This document shows positions 38,821-52,416 of a stretch of 64,000 nt of DNA, piece after piece; position 1 is the first letter of the stretch, and each line of letters starts with the position of its first letter. Source of the DNA: Nemopilema nomurai (lineage: Eukaryota > Cnidaria > Scyphozoa > Rhizostomeae > Rhizostomatidae); the NCBI GenBank assembly GCA_003864495.1, contig ML133458.1:930001-994000 (forward strand), read 5' to 3'. The translations under genes were made by a program, and so were the position numbers. The notes beneath the pieces are model-generated. The model did no database searches, was not told the origin of the DNA, and saw only the letters and a program-made list of their open reading frames with translations.

Positions 38821-40648
38821 CCAGCCTTGGTGCGAAGTTCGTTAAGTACAGCGCCACCCTTCTTGCCCCCTCTATATTCGACCCCTTTGCATTGCATTGA
38901 TACAACTGAAATTATAAAATTATTTATATGTTGCTACTTCACTTCAAACCCGCGTTTTAAAGAATTAGACGTATGGAACCCTTTCTGTCTCATTGATGTA
39001 ATGTATGAGAAGAAAAAGAATAAATTTTAATGGTTAATTTATTTATTATATCGTATTCTCAGCGTAGAACGTATATGCGCATACAAATATCTTTATTGTT
39101 CATGCACAAAGTTTCTTATTTTCGCTTCTTCTTCGATGTCATTTTTGTAAAGAGTTGATGAAAGATATATTGGCATGAAGGAATTTATATGGAAGGTTCT
39201 TTGGGTCACTTTTCTTCTTGTGAGTTTGTTTCATTTTATCTTCAATTTGATTTAGCAAGATCATGCCAATTTCAAACGATTCCTCCACAATTCTTAGATA
39301 AGTTTGCTCAAAATTGGCTCCAGTTGAATATCTTTACTGAGCCCTTTCGAACTGGAAAGTACAACAAAAGGTGAGCAATTTCTCAACTTAAAGCATAGCT
39401 CATTTTTCGGGTAAGACTCGTATTTACACCATGAACATTGAGTTAAAACTTTATCAGTTGAGTTTAAGTTTCACAACAAATGTCTTAAAATAACCTTTAG
39501 TTAATCCCGGGAGGCTCAATATCATCATTACCATATTGCCAGACCTCTAGTCCATTACTTCATTATACCTCTTTGCCACCCAATAACTCCATCTGTCCAC
39601 CGTTTTTCCCTGGATGATTATGATACAAACTTTTATATTATCACATCCAACAAATTTTTCTCAAATGGTTTGCCAAAAGTTGGTTGCCATTGCCCCTCTG
39701 GCTCCCTCAATTCCTAAGTCACTGTCTTTCGGTGTTTGGCTCGATAAAAAAATTTTCACAAGCAATTCTATCAGCTGGTCCACCATTGCCCGAACAACCT
39801 GGCCTGTCTGTCCTATTTAAAAGAGGTGCAAAACGGTTTCATACATTCTATAATAAGCATCAACCAATGAGATAGATTTCGAGACCAGATAACGAACACT
39901 TACTTTTAGTAGAAGCCAATTTTTCCAGGTCTGTTGGCAAAATTCTTGCTAGTTAGAAGGCTTTCGAGTTATTAAAAGATTCTTACTAAAAATTTCCTTA
40001 AGAACTAATTTCCTTACAAAAAATAATTTTGATGACGAAATCCAGAAAAATGTTTAATCTTTACTGCACTACCGACTAGATGTATTTATCAATTGAAATT
40101 GAAGAAATCTTTGCACAAATTTTATACCAATTTGAAAGGTCTACCATATCAAGTCACCTATCAAATTATCTGCAAACATATATAATCTCTCTCCATGTGT
40201 TATTCTTACAAAGTTATTCTGCTCTTACAAAACTCACATGATTACTCGATTACAAAACAGGAGAATTTGGAAGTTGAGAAGGAGATTCTTTGAAGATTCC
40301 CTTAACAAGTTTAAAATACAAGGAAAACAACATGCCTTGCATGTTTATTGCTTTCAAAAACACACTTGTTTCCCACAACATTGTGTCTTTGATTATTACC
40401 CCGTAGAGGATCATGAGCTGTGTAATGATAAATTTCCATCTTGTAAAGCAAAACGTAGGCTTCTAAATTTGCCCTATGTACATTCTTTCAGGCTTGAGCA
40501 AAAAATAGCTTCTTTGTACAACATTAGAGCAATCGTACACTTAGTCAAAATTGCAGTTCCAACAACAACATTACCCACAATGCTCTAAAGCTGTCCGAAA
40601 TTCGCGCGCGCATTTATATTGAATGGCGCAAGCATTAGTATTCCAAAC

Positions 40649-40780
40649 ATGGCCGCAGTGACTCGAAGAAGTGACTGTTCTCATTCCATTTCAAATCGTG
40701 ACTGTAGAGATAATGCACGTTTTTCCAAGTTCGTTACTGCTGAATATTGTGGGAGTAATGATCGAGGGCGACAAGCGTAG
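40649..40780 (+). CDS. Small unrecognised open frame with strong start context
   Basis: AAACATGGCC is a good metazoan start context and opens a 43-residue frame (begins MAAVTRRSDC). A second ATGGCGGAC start context lies on the opposite strand about 160 bases away, inside a minus-strand frame at 40681-40890. GC-rich GCGCGCGC lies just upstream of the + start. This could be a first exon beside a promoter, but no continuation was found. Confidence 0.15.
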   Translation: MAAVTRRSDCSHSISNRDCRDNARFSKFVTAEYCGSNDRGRQA

Positions 40781-43700
40781 TTTACGCATACAGCAAACTT
40801 AGTCCGCCATGTTTTGCTCGAAGGTGTCTTCTTCACTGGCCTGGCATCAATGATGTTCATAACATTAAAAATGAAAGTAAGAAATTTCATTTTTAATTGT
40901 TACATTAGTTTTGCTTTTGAAGATTCATGTGGCTCACTTTTGCATCGAGGAATTGGATTCTAAACACCTTAAAATGACTTCTGACTTGAAATGTTTATCA
41001 TAGTTTGAACATGTGTTCCTACATAACAACATCAGAAAAATGTTATTCCTAGGTGCACATAATTCTGTCTATTCCTCATGTATGCTATGAAATTGCTTAT
41101 TGGTAAACAAGCCAGAGGCCTAAGCAGAATGCTAGGTATACAAAAAATGCAGTTGTAATTACCAACAAACAATTATATGCAAGCTTAACGTGGAATTTGT
41201 TTGAAAATTTCATGAAATCTTTCGGGTTTATTCCAAGAAAAAATGACTACAGTTTCAAGCCATGTGTGGCAGATAATTTGATTAAATTGAAACGATAGCT
41301 ACTTTGGGCATGTTGATTGCTATTTCCGCGGAAATGTATTTTCAAATTGTTTACAAATAAGAGAACTTTCTTTTTTTCTGAAAATTATCCGATTATGAAA
41401 GGCGCAAACTAACTCAAAGTCATGCCCAAGTTCAGTTTTTTCATTATTGTATCATTTTTGTTCGGTAGTAAATTGCATCACCTTTGCTTCTGTGAGAAAA
41501 CTACAAAGCCCTCTCCATTTCTGCATTCACATCAACAACAAAGATTTATGTAGCTGATAGATTAAATTAAATATAACCTTTTGCAAAGGTATCAATCACT
41601 TCTCCTTCATCAGTTTAACCAAATGATGGAAGCCTTTATGGTACGTTCTAGGGATGACATCAGATTAAAAGGGCTATGATAGGCCATCAAAACTTTAACA
41701 TGCCACATCAGTCTAGAACCTATTTATCATGGAGACTTAGGGTGTGTTCAATCATGTGTGGTCTATATATGTTTTAGGCACACGTAGATAATGCTGTAAA
41801 ACATCCCTTTTTACTTCGAAATTCCGATGAATGAGACATTCTTCCCAGCACGAACTCCTTTCCTTTTCGTCACAGAAATGTCTTCAACCCCCGATAATCA
41901 GGCATTAACTAATATTGCCTTTTTTAGAAGTATTCAATTCTTACCAGCTATCAAATTATTTCTTCAGAGGAACCTTTATCTCCTCTAAAATAGATATTTT
42001 CTTTAGGGCACATCCTATCTCATTGGGATGAAAGACAACCCATCCAACATTTGGAGTAGATCTCTTCTTATCTTGTGTAGACATAATAAGCATTAATTTG
42101 TTGACTTGCAAACATTCAAAAAAGGTTTGGATAACGTTTCGTGTAAAGATGAAATTTTCTTTAAACCATTCGCCCTCAATTTTTGGCTAGTAATTGTCTT
42201 AGGTCTATTAATTCTGTCAAGCACTGGAAACGGTTTACCAGCAATGACATACTACGCGTATTAGTGGCAAATCCCAATTTGAAGAATACCGAACGGAGGT
42301 GCAGTGATGACCATGGGGATGGGAAACTGGTGGTCAATGGAAAAGGCTGTTAACTTCACACCTTAAGACATTGCATATATATCATATTCAACACGTTATA
42401 TTTTATTTTCTTTATTTTCTTTATGTACGTGGCTCTACATAAGGAGGGCATTTCCAGAATAAAAGATATTCTCAAAGAAAAATAGCAGCAATGATAATCG
42501 TAACACATTCCTGATTATGTGGCCCGGCTATCGGGAAAATATTCGTTTTAAAAAGAGACCCTATTAAAACGTATCAAAGTTGCATCTTCACTTGTTCGTA
42601 AAGTTACAACTTTTTCCAGTAAAATTCTTTGCAGCAACTTTAGAATGAACTTATTTAAACCCGCATGTCAATTATATACAACCTGCGTCTTAGTGGAATT
42701 TCAAACCTCTGCACCTTTCTACATTTTGAAAAAGAGCTTGTGTTACTGTGTTTTGTTGCAATAATCTATATTCTATGTTTTAAAGGGCTGTGGATACTAT
42801 CTATGATTGATTTATTTAGCTGGTGTTGAAAGTTTGTTACACCAAATGAAGGGAGATGCAATAGATATTTTACATGTCTCTCAGAAAACAGGAACTTGAC
42901 TTTCCCCTGCTCGGGACATAAACAGCATTTTCGGATTTTGATTGATCGAGATGGGCAATTCCATGGCTAGAAAAGAAACTCTGATCTAGAGCTCCGTTCT
43001 TTCTCCGGCTTAACATCAAAACCACTGAGAGATTTGAAGGCAATTATGTTCGTCCACATAAGGATACTTTTCTTTAAGTTTTTACCAGCTATGGTTTCCT
43101 GCTTTAATTTTATAACTGAAGCAGGTTTTATCTAAAGCTCTTATTACAAAAAAATCCCAGAGTTTATAGATCTGCTTCAATGGGTCAAAAAAGATCACTA
43201 GCTCATACGAGCTTCATACAAAGTCAATAAGAAAAAGTGTATCATGTCAAGGCAAGGAAAGGAATGGTAACCATGTGGCTGAACTCATGGACAAAGCTTA
43301 ATCATGAGAACTGCCTTGTGTTCCGAAGAGCCTTTACAGGACGAGATTGCAAACGTCTTTAGCAACTGTTAACAACTGTCAAGTGCTTGAAGGTACACTC
43401 GGGAAAGAGCGTGTGCCTCAAAGATAACACATTCTACGTACTACATTCGTCAGATCATACCACAAATAAAATTTACCTTTGAATTGAGTTTCATTCTTGT
43501 AATCAAAGAGAGAAATAGAAAAAAATATGAATTAAGTGAAAAAAGGGCACGGTATCAGTGAAGACGTCGAAGGGCACATATGGCGGCATTTGAACCATGT
43601 CCTGGCACTGCAGCGTAGGTTTCTAAAGTTAATAAAAGAGCTAAAGATACAGCAAGAATTGTCATATCTAGCTCATCTCTTTTGTGCTGTGATCTATCCA

Positions 43701-46700
43701 CAAGCAATCCCCTCCCACAATTATTATTCAACAAAGCACCAAGATACAACCAATAACTCTACCAATCAACAAGCAAATCAATACCAAATACTTCTCAAGT
43801 TAGAAAATTATCGCCTATGGCACAACAGTTCAGCTCCGATTTTAAGATATGATTACAGAAAAATATGTTGCGTCCTTTTAGTAAAGAAGTTTCTTTTGCA
43901 AGTATTTGGTGATTTGAGAATCCTGCGAATGAAGCTTCAAAACACGCCCTAGCATAATCTTTATAAGCTTCTTTGAGAATATGACAACAAAACAGTCAGC
44001 AAACACTTGTCTTTAATTTCATGGAATTTCCGTCGAGTGAATTTGAATGGGCACACTTTCTTGTCTAACAATATGGAAAGAAAAATATTAACCTTTTCCA
44101 AAAGCCCCCTTTGATTCACATGTCTACTTTGATCTTTCATACAAAACCTGTGACCTATCAACCCTTTTGTAGATTCTCCCTCCAATGTGGAAAGTGCTCT
44201 CTCGCATGAACACTTTTTCTCACATGTCTAGGAGTTAAAGGTGCTTTACCCTGGCAGTACTGAGTTAAAAATCTGTTGACATCGCAGTTTCTATCACCGT
44301 TGTATGCAGATTTAGAATAGTATATCATGTACTCTAAAGTTGTCTATGATGGCACAATGAAACTCAATCGTCAAAACTGCGGAAAGCCTTCTCCTGCACA
44401 CAATCATCTTGCTGCAAGAAATATGTACTTAATACTGTATCTTGATCTTCCAAAAATGCGAGAATGGCTCTGATTGTTTCCTTAAAAGTCTCCTGCAATA
44501 GAAGAAGATTGACCATATGCTAACCTTTGCCGCTAATGGATGCAACTAACTTTCCTATTGTGGGGTGCTACTGACATTATTCATAAACGACAACAGTATT
44601 TGCAAAAAAGATCGCTTAGCAACTGACAGATCATGCCCAAATTATCCCAATTTCATAATTGATCTTTCTTGCAGAAGTTGGAGAAAAAACCGTGATAAAT
44701 ATTTGGTAGTTAATGCATCCTTTAATTGAAGGTTAAAACTAAAATTTGTCTTTGTTTAGAGGCATGAAATATTTACATTCTTGTCAGGGAAATTGTTAGT
44801 AATTACGCCTTCCTTGAGAAGTTTGCAATTTCTACTTAGAGGATCTAAGAGTTTTTCGAAAAATAGTTTTGGTAACACTCAAGGAGCTCCATGAAAGAAA
44901 CGATAACATACCCAATTATTCCTGAGAGAGATCCATTTTAAAGTGAAGCTTTATTAGTAACATGTTTTCCATTTGAAGTGGCATTAGTGATATTTGATAG
45001 TGACAAGTCTTTCATTTGAAATATGTTTCAAGATTTATGATGTGTAGCCGAAAAGGGCTTTCATTGTTAAAAGAAGCAAAACTTAAAGTTATCAATGCAT
45101 AATCTGCTGCTTTTCTATCTACCCAACAAAATATTTTAGACATTACAGACAGCAAGTGAATATGGCAGCCATCCAGCGTTTCCATGTTTCTTAGATTCAG
45201 TTATGGCTGTATGGGCAAAATGATTTGAAGTCACAATCTCTAAGTTGCGATATGCACAGCTGAGGTATTACAAAATAGATTCTGCTATCCCCGGCGTGCA
45301 TACGTCGGTGCATTGAAGTCCTTTCAGCTAACCTCTTACTGTCTCTCTAATCTCATATTGGAGATCCCATGACGCTAAACAGGCTGTGTGAAGTTGTTTC
45401 GTGTTTTCGCATGTAGTGGCGCTTTTGCTGTCGATATCTGTTATGTCTTTGAGGCTCGATTGCAAATTAACAAATGCAATTTCTCTATTAAGCTGCTGTA
45501 TCTTGTTTAGGGCATTTGATATCTATTTCACGCACCGCAATTTACGACAACAAGTTCCTCGTGATGTCAATGGTTTGCGTTGTCAACATCTTCCAAACGC
45601 TTTATGTGCAGCCTCGTAATGGCCTGCGTAATTCTGCAATGGCGCCGACAGGAAATCTGCGTTGTGCGATGTACCATAATCCCTTTTGAAATCTTGTTAA
45701 TATTTCAAAGTATTTTGTGCTATCAACATTAGCATTTAATAAATCAAGACAAACGGATACGGGTAGAAGAAAAATATGTACTCTAGAATTACTTTGAAAT
45801 AACAACATCCATGCTTACTGAACAAAATTGCACTTAGATTAATTGTAAAATAGCATTGGTCCTAATTTGATCGCATTCTAGTTTTGTTTTGAAATGTATT
45901 ACGTACACTCAGAATAAAGTATATCTGTTTTACCAAAAAATTACGTTTTTAACAACATTTATTGGTCTTATTGGTGTTGTTGGATTTGCTCGCTTGCAAC
46001 TAAGACCTCCCGAGTTTTTTTGCTAGTTTCCAAAGCAATTAACCGGATGAATATATAAAAGAAATCGGATTGATATTTCTTATTTGGAACAGTAATTCTA
46101 AACGCACACTAAGGTTGTTGGGTGGTTGCTTTGGGAAACATGTTTACCATTTGGCTTTACGAGAAAAGAAAACAGTTAAGAGATGTCTAGTTTTAATCAT
46201 AGAAATCTTATTGCTTAATGTTAATGAGTCTATTTTGGTATAGTTTTATAAGTCGACATATACAGCTTTCATTGCAATTGAACAGAATTTGCCAACTGAA
46301 TAGTCTTTGATGTTGCCCAAAATCCCTACCCACCGCCTAAGTCTGAGACGTATTTTGAAATGTGACACTTGATGTCATTCTTGTGCAGAAAATTTCAAAG
46401 CTAGGTGGCTGTAGAAGGCTGGGATATAAGTTCCTGTTGCAAGAGTACAATCAACAAATTTAATATCTACTCCAGTAGCGGCGTCAACGTCATTGGATGA
46501 ACAATGACAATCGTCATTGTTAATAATTAATTTTAAAGGTATATGAAGCCTGCAGAAACTGTTTACAGAACCACTCCTCTCATGGCACCAAAGGCTTTGC
46601 ATGGCGTCGAAAAGCAGCACAAAGCATACCTGTTTCAGCTCGAAATATTGATCTACTCGACTCTGGCATTATTTTGTTCACACGCCCCATCATCTTTCAT

Positions 46701-47477
46701 GGAATTAAAGGTTTATCTCTTAAGAACAGAACAAGCTTTGCCAGTCAAAAATCTTATTTCCTTTTATCACTTCGTCTAATGCAATACCAAGATAATCGCA
46801 TTTCCCAATCACAATTTCCTCAGCAAACACTCTTCGTTAATGTGATATCAAAAATATGTGATCACCAACACTGCGTCCTTTGACAGATATTACGGAGAGA
46901 TTATGATATTGGTCAGTCATTTGTATATCATCCTCTTCAATGCCATTACATAGTTCTTTGTGAAGATTCATGAGATAAGACTCCTTGAAGGAAATTAGAA
47001 TGAGTAATGCAGCCTTTGGATTATCAAAATAAAGTCCTTAGGCCATTTCTTTATGCAAATCTCCGACCTGGTCACTGTTCAAATATCAATAACACTCTTC
47101 ATTGCTCGAGGATGAACTTGGGTGCTTCGAATTCTTGATATGAAAATTGAGTTTAGGCACATGAAAGGCGGTTGTTTGTTTGAAGCAAGATGTTAAGATT
47201 CTCTACAAGTATGCAAAAAACATTAAGAAATATCATAATACAACCAGCGTGTTTCTAGCGAAGCCACTGAATGCCTTTCATTAGCTCGCTGTATTCCAGT
47301 TATCTAAAGCTCTAGATTGTTTGAAATGGCACAGAACAGCCGAGCTCTTAAAGCATTTAAACGTTCGAAAATTACTATTAGCTGTCAAAATAAATTGTCA
47401 GCATCAAAGTAAACATCATTTGATCATTTTCAATTTTCCGCTGTTTCTTGCTATTTCGATATTTCGTGTGAAAATAA
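40781..47477. other. Anonymous AT-rich DNA
   Basis: No recognisable gene. The 138-codon frame at 43536-43952 is the longest here, but its composition drifts from Leu/Lys-rich to Asn/Gln-rich and no domain is visible. Confidence 0.55.
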
Positions 47478-47569
47478 ATGAAAACGTACGAAGCATTTGT
47501 TGAAATATTTTGGCTTGTGATCAAAGACCTTAAGTTTCTAATTGATTTGCTTATTGACTGAATGATTGC

Positions 47570-47605
47570 TTGTAATGATTGATTGATTGATTGACTGATT
47601 TGTTT
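47570..47605. repeat. (ATTG)n microsatellite in copy A
   Basis: ATTGATTGATTGATTGACTG-type repeat. A degenerate version is present in copy B near 56645-56680. Confidence 0.7.
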
Positions 47606-48727
47606 GCTGATCGATTACGTTATCAAAAGCTTAAACTGCATTTGCTTTTAGATTGAGCGATTCCAAATTAATCAGAAGGCTTTTAGCAGAGATCGATCAT
47701 CGAAGCCAAGTTGACCCGAACTGATAAACCAGCACGCCTCCAAAGCAATGTAGTTTCATACACTTGAGATGTGCAGAATCCAAGGCTACTTAATAAGTAC
47801 TGTTTATTTGCGTTATTTTAGGCTTATCGAGCAATGAGTTGGAAAATTTTTGAAGGACTTTGAACAAAGGGATTTGTATAGAGGTATGATATAACGAAGT
47901 TACCTTTTTAAGGCAAATGTTTGTTTATGGTGCACGATTACTGGTTAAAAAGATAATGGACTTAGCAAATCAAAAGAATGTTGTGCAGTTGCATAATAAA
48001 GATTGGAATACAAGTAGAGGGTTGGAAAAGGTTGGAAGATCACAATCAATCACAGCTACAATCAAGAAGATTCAAGGACTAAAACTAATGGATGGATAGC
48101 CAAGCTATTTTGGAAGATGTTTGACATCAGTCTATTCAAAGGATTTTGCTAGGATAATTTTGACTCCAGTTGCAAAGTTTATTCTAAAACGAAAATCGAT
48201 CGATCTAATGGAAAACCTCAATCAATTTAGATAACAATCTTCATCTACATTGTGCCCTATGTTCACTCGTATATGGGAAATTCAAACGTCTGTGCAGAAA
48301 ATAATTTCAACCAATGATAAAATGATTTATATGCTACTTTCTCTAACGAAGACCTATTCTTTTCGAGTCATGTAGTTTTAAGAGCGATTACTGTCTTCGC
48401 TGGAAATTGACTCAGTAATGTCCTTTCATAATATCAAAAAAATCGAGTGCAGCTTGATAATGAATAGGAAAATTAGTACTATATGAAATGCATAGGACTG
48501 TGAAAAATTGTATGAAGCGAAATTGGAGGAGCTCCCTTCAAAGATAAACTAATCGCGGAGAGAGCCCTCTCTGGAATGGAACTCCCTTAGGCATGATAAG
48601 TCGTTGAAAAGCATAAAGCAAGTTTTTCCGCGGCTTGGATCATAATATCAGGGGGCATGGCAAGAAATATCTGACATCACCCCCCGACTTTCATTCAAAC
48701 GACTGGGCCGAGCATCTCATTGGCGCA

Positions 48728-49956
48728 ATGTCATTCATTCATTTTAGAACTGTTGGCGGGAAAATTCAGTTCTTGTTGAGAGTGCTTGTTGAAAGTGGCT
48801 TTGAAAAGCAAGTAAACCGAAAAGATGAGCAAGACGTGACAAGAAGAAGAGGAATTGATTATGAAGAATCTGAGATGATAAGAAAAGACCTTTTTCTCGT
48901 GATTACTGATTTTCCTAAAGATTGGCCTAAGCATTAATTTGCAATTAGCGAAATTATTCAAATTGTACTCGAATACTTCCAACCTGACAAAGCTAGACAA
49001 CTAATACAAGGTTGGTTCCGAGTTAAACTTCATTTGAACGTATTTATTTGCTTGCAACTCAAACATTTGCACGTAGGGATAACTTTGCTCATTCCGATGA
49101 ATTTCTTCTAAGAAATTCACTGCCCTTTATTGTTGTATAGAACAATTTTTCTGTAGAAACTGAATGCCTTTCATTTTGATGGCTCCATTTATCACTGGAG
49201 TGGTTGTTTTTTTAGCTCTCTTTAAGTGCACATATAAAAAGTTTGCCAACAAGTTGCTGAATGTTTTGCTTCTAGCATTTGAGACATAAGTTTAGAGTAG
49301 AACTGTTAACATGTTTTCAAGTTTAATGTGATAACAATGCTTTAGAATCTCTTCTGCTTTACACTGCTGGATGACTCATTAAACCTCAGCTGATTAATTG
49401 CCATATTTTGTCTTTCTTTCTTAATATTTTGCTCTCTGTGTTTTGCCAGACCAAAGACTCACAACAAACATTCCAAATCTTCTTCTGCTTCTACAAATTT
49501 AATCAACTACTTCAATACTGAAGGCTCTGTCGATGTAAAGAAAAACAAAAACAGACAAAAGTTAAGAATCTTGGATTCAAAGGTAAGGGTAATAGCAATA
49601 TGGTTTTATCATTCATGTAAACACTGTATATATTTGGTGATATCAGTCTGTGCATGCTTTTGATTTTTAAGAAAAGTTGTATTCTTTTATGAAAATGTTC
49701 CCCATGTAAAGTGATTGTTTTTTTCTGTAGATTCAGTCACTAAACAATGACTATGATATTTGTATCAAGATTTTTGATACAAACTTAAATTCTTTTAGGG
49801 ATGTGTATCTATCATAATTTTCATGAAATATTTAGACTCAATGAAATATTTCTTTGCATTTCAAAAGGGGCAGAGTTATATTTTAATCCCTGATAATTGG
49901 TAATATTCTTTTTGTAGATGGAAAGTTTGCCAGAAAAACCATTAGAATATGAGTGA
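48728..49956 (+). pseudogene. Three-exon small gene or pseudogene in copy A
   Basis: Exon-like blocks: 48728 to about 48897 (starts MSFIHFRTVGG; includes DEQDVTRRRGIDYEESEM), 49450-49582 after CTGTGTTTTGCCAG and before AAAG/GTAAGG (Ser/Lys-rich, contains NYFNTEGSVDVKK), and 49918-49956 after TTCTTTTTGTAG (13 codons including stop). In copy A the first donor has changed to GTGATT. Exon 2 is 28 bases shorter than its partner in B, so its exit phase differs. The product would be small and basic and matches no family I know. The shared splice sites suggest a real ancestral transcript. Confidence 0.3.
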
Positions 49957-50544
49957 CCCTATTTCAACAAACTGAAGAAATGATATCCAAGTTATTGGAT
50001 AACTATTGAAACAGATATATCTGCTGATTACCTTTGTTGATTGGATTTCAGCTCTGCATTTGTAAGTATTTTTGTTGGTTGTTGTAAATTTCTGTGAGAT
50101 CTAGATCTTTCTATTTGACAATGTTAAGTTTTTATTCACCCATGTCTGATCCAGAAATTAGCAAATTTTTCAAAAGGTCATTGTGTTGGTGTGTTTTTGT
50201 TGCTGCCCAGAACAAAGTCTTGTACCAAAACAAGTGTCAAATGATTTATCATTTTACGATAGAAAATGTTTTGCTGTATGCCCTCCGAATAGAAGCGGAG
50301 AAAACAAAAGTCTCCTATTTCTTAACATTGAGCTTCAAAATTTTCCTTTCTTTGCGTAACTTTTTAATTTTATACAAGACATAATTTCTGCCAATTTGAG
50401 ACAATAATGTGCCATAAAAGGGGATGACTCCCATAAGGTAATGGGTCTATTGCTAAAGTTGGCTTGAACCATCTCAATTAGAGGAGCTGGAAATCTAAAT
50501 TTGTGTGCTAACATTACTATCTGGGAAAGAAAGAATCAGGGTGA

Positions 50545-50785
50545 AAAGACAGAATCTCAATTTATGCTTAGCAAAAGGCATCATGGTGTTGACCATTTGA
50601 ATCAACTTTGCTATTTTGCAGTGCCATGCTCCCCAACTTTCTGTAGAGCAAACTACATTTTTAGGCCATGTAGAAAGAAACAGAAAAAAGAAGGTCAAAG
50701 TTTCTGTAATTGATTTTGCTTTGCAAGGCTCGACTATGATTTTATCAAAGAAATGTTTAGAAGCCGTGGAAATTGCTAAAATATA
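50545..50785. other. Block open on both strands, conserved between copies (A)
   Basis: Frames are open on the minus strand (50495-50818) and on + in two frames. One + frame follows a possible acceptor (GCTATTTTGCAG) and ends in TAA near 50785 with LSKKCLEAVEIAKI. All are kept in copy B (about 61690-61936). The few differences do not point clearly to one coding frame. I cannot assign a product. Confidence 0.25.
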
Positions 50786-50989
50786 AATCGCAGTTTCAAG
50801 GCTGCTGTCGCAGAGCAACTAAAATGCATGCAGCCAAAAGCAGACGTATTGCCATGGACATTCACTTAGTCTTTCTGTCAAAGACACTACCAAATCTAGT
50901 AGGCTTCATGCATTTAGTGATGTTAAGGGTACGATAGCTAAAATTACAACCTTCTTCAAGGACGGACAATCGCTTCAAAACATTGCAAA

Positions 50990-52416
50990 GTGTGAAATTA
51001 TCAGCTACTGAGGGAAACGATACTTCTAAAAAGACTATTAAAAATTGGAATAATAGAATCGAAGGATCATCAGATTTGTATTTCAAAGTGTAAAGAGCTT
51101 CAGAGTTTGACCCTGTCCTGCCAAAAGAGAGAAGAAATCCGAAATACAAAATTTTAAATGAAAATTTCGTGGTAGGGAGAGATTCAAAATAGGATGAGGC
51201 ACATTTCTCTTTCTCACCAAAAGAACACTTTCGAAGTATCTATTGAAATTCTGGACATCATGATAAATTCCATCAAATATCGTTTTGACCCGCCACGATT
51301 TCCAAGGCTAGAGTCATTTTATTTAAAGCACAGAGGTGGTGGTATCGAAAATATAGGGAGATGAAGTCGATGTTGGCGCCTTCAAAGTTAAGGCAAACAT
51401 ACTTGGAACAATTGTCACAGGGAATGGAGTGACCCGTTTAAGAATATATACACGTGCTTGAAACAGTTGTCGAAAAGTGAACAATCACAAATGTCAAATA
51501 TCCCGCGCGTGGCCAAACTCTTCCTTGTATATCATGCAACCGCTATTACCCCGGAAAGATAGTTTTCAATGAGACAACGCTTTTAAACGCGGCCACGTGT
51601 AACGGCGAAATGCAAGTGGTTTAACTCACTTTCTACGTACTATTCTGTAAATTTAGTTTTACCTGTTAATGTTCCCTTATGCATTTTAACTGTTAACCCG
51701 CTTTTATCCAATTCTTTCCACCGTATCATTTTGCATTCCATCTAAAACTTTAAAATCCCTCTTTTATTTTAAATTTACACTGAGACGCAGAAAACTGTAG
51801 GGCATGATGGTAAAATAAGCAAGAGAGTATTTCCACCAATTTTTTTATTCTGTCTAGAACTATTTAGGGTAGCTTTCAAGAGCACTTCTACAGTGAAACA
51901 TGTGTAAAACCGTCAACCATGGTGGCTGTCTTTACGAAACCGTTTTATAATTGCCCCCATCCCCACCTTTAAATACAAATCACTGGCTCTGTTTTGCACA
52001 GTAAGCTGTAATGTGTTAGAGTTTCATGGTGTAAGTTACGATTTGTATTGCCACTCCAATTACTTTCATCTCGTCAGGTTTGCATTGTCTAGAAACGAAG
52101 TAGTAGTTTCAACTGTTGTATTTCAATTAACTATTACAATTTACACTGTGACACATATTTCCTTATTATTGTAAGAGATTGCAATAAATGTTAATTCGTC
52201 CTGTTTATTGCTTTTTGGGTGCTTTGATTGAAATAAATTCAATTGTTTGCGATGTTGTCGTTTTCTGGAGTAGGCCAAAGGGCCTTTGCCTCTAGCACTC
52301 TCTCCTCAGTAGCAAGCAGTAGCCTTAATGTTGGGTGACAAGATGCTCAATTTGCAACATCTGTGTTAATCAATTTATATGGCAATAAGATACTTAAGGA
52401 CATATATAGGAAAGCT
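50990..52416. other. Unique DNA between copy A and the satellite
   Basis: No gene seen. Confidence 0.5.

Larger units (their letters stand above)
36661..40640. other. FGF 3' flank, anonymous DNA
   Basis: Several chance-length frames. The one from 37731 to 38018 (about 95 codons, several Cys near its end) is the most protein-like, but without splice or homology support it is not called. Confidence 0.5.
47478..50985. repeat. Segmental duplication, copy A
   Basis: Direct, same-orientation match to 56567-63805. Matching blocks, given as A then B: 47478-47700 with 56567-56786; 47704-47850 with 58220-58370; 47870-48440 with 58415-59000; 48465-48960 with 59620-60285; 49110-50420 with 60290-61650; 50500-50840 with 61655-61990; 50870-50985 with 63712-63805. 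Substitutions and small indels are scattered throughout, so the event is not very recent. Copy A has its own extra pieces at about 48990-49110 and 50430-50500. Confidence 0.88.

Noticed and set aside
43536..43952. 138-codon + strand ORF
   Set aside because: About seven ORFs of at least 120 codons are expected by chance here (roughly 7,000 stop-to-stop intervals at this composition). No domain or splice support.
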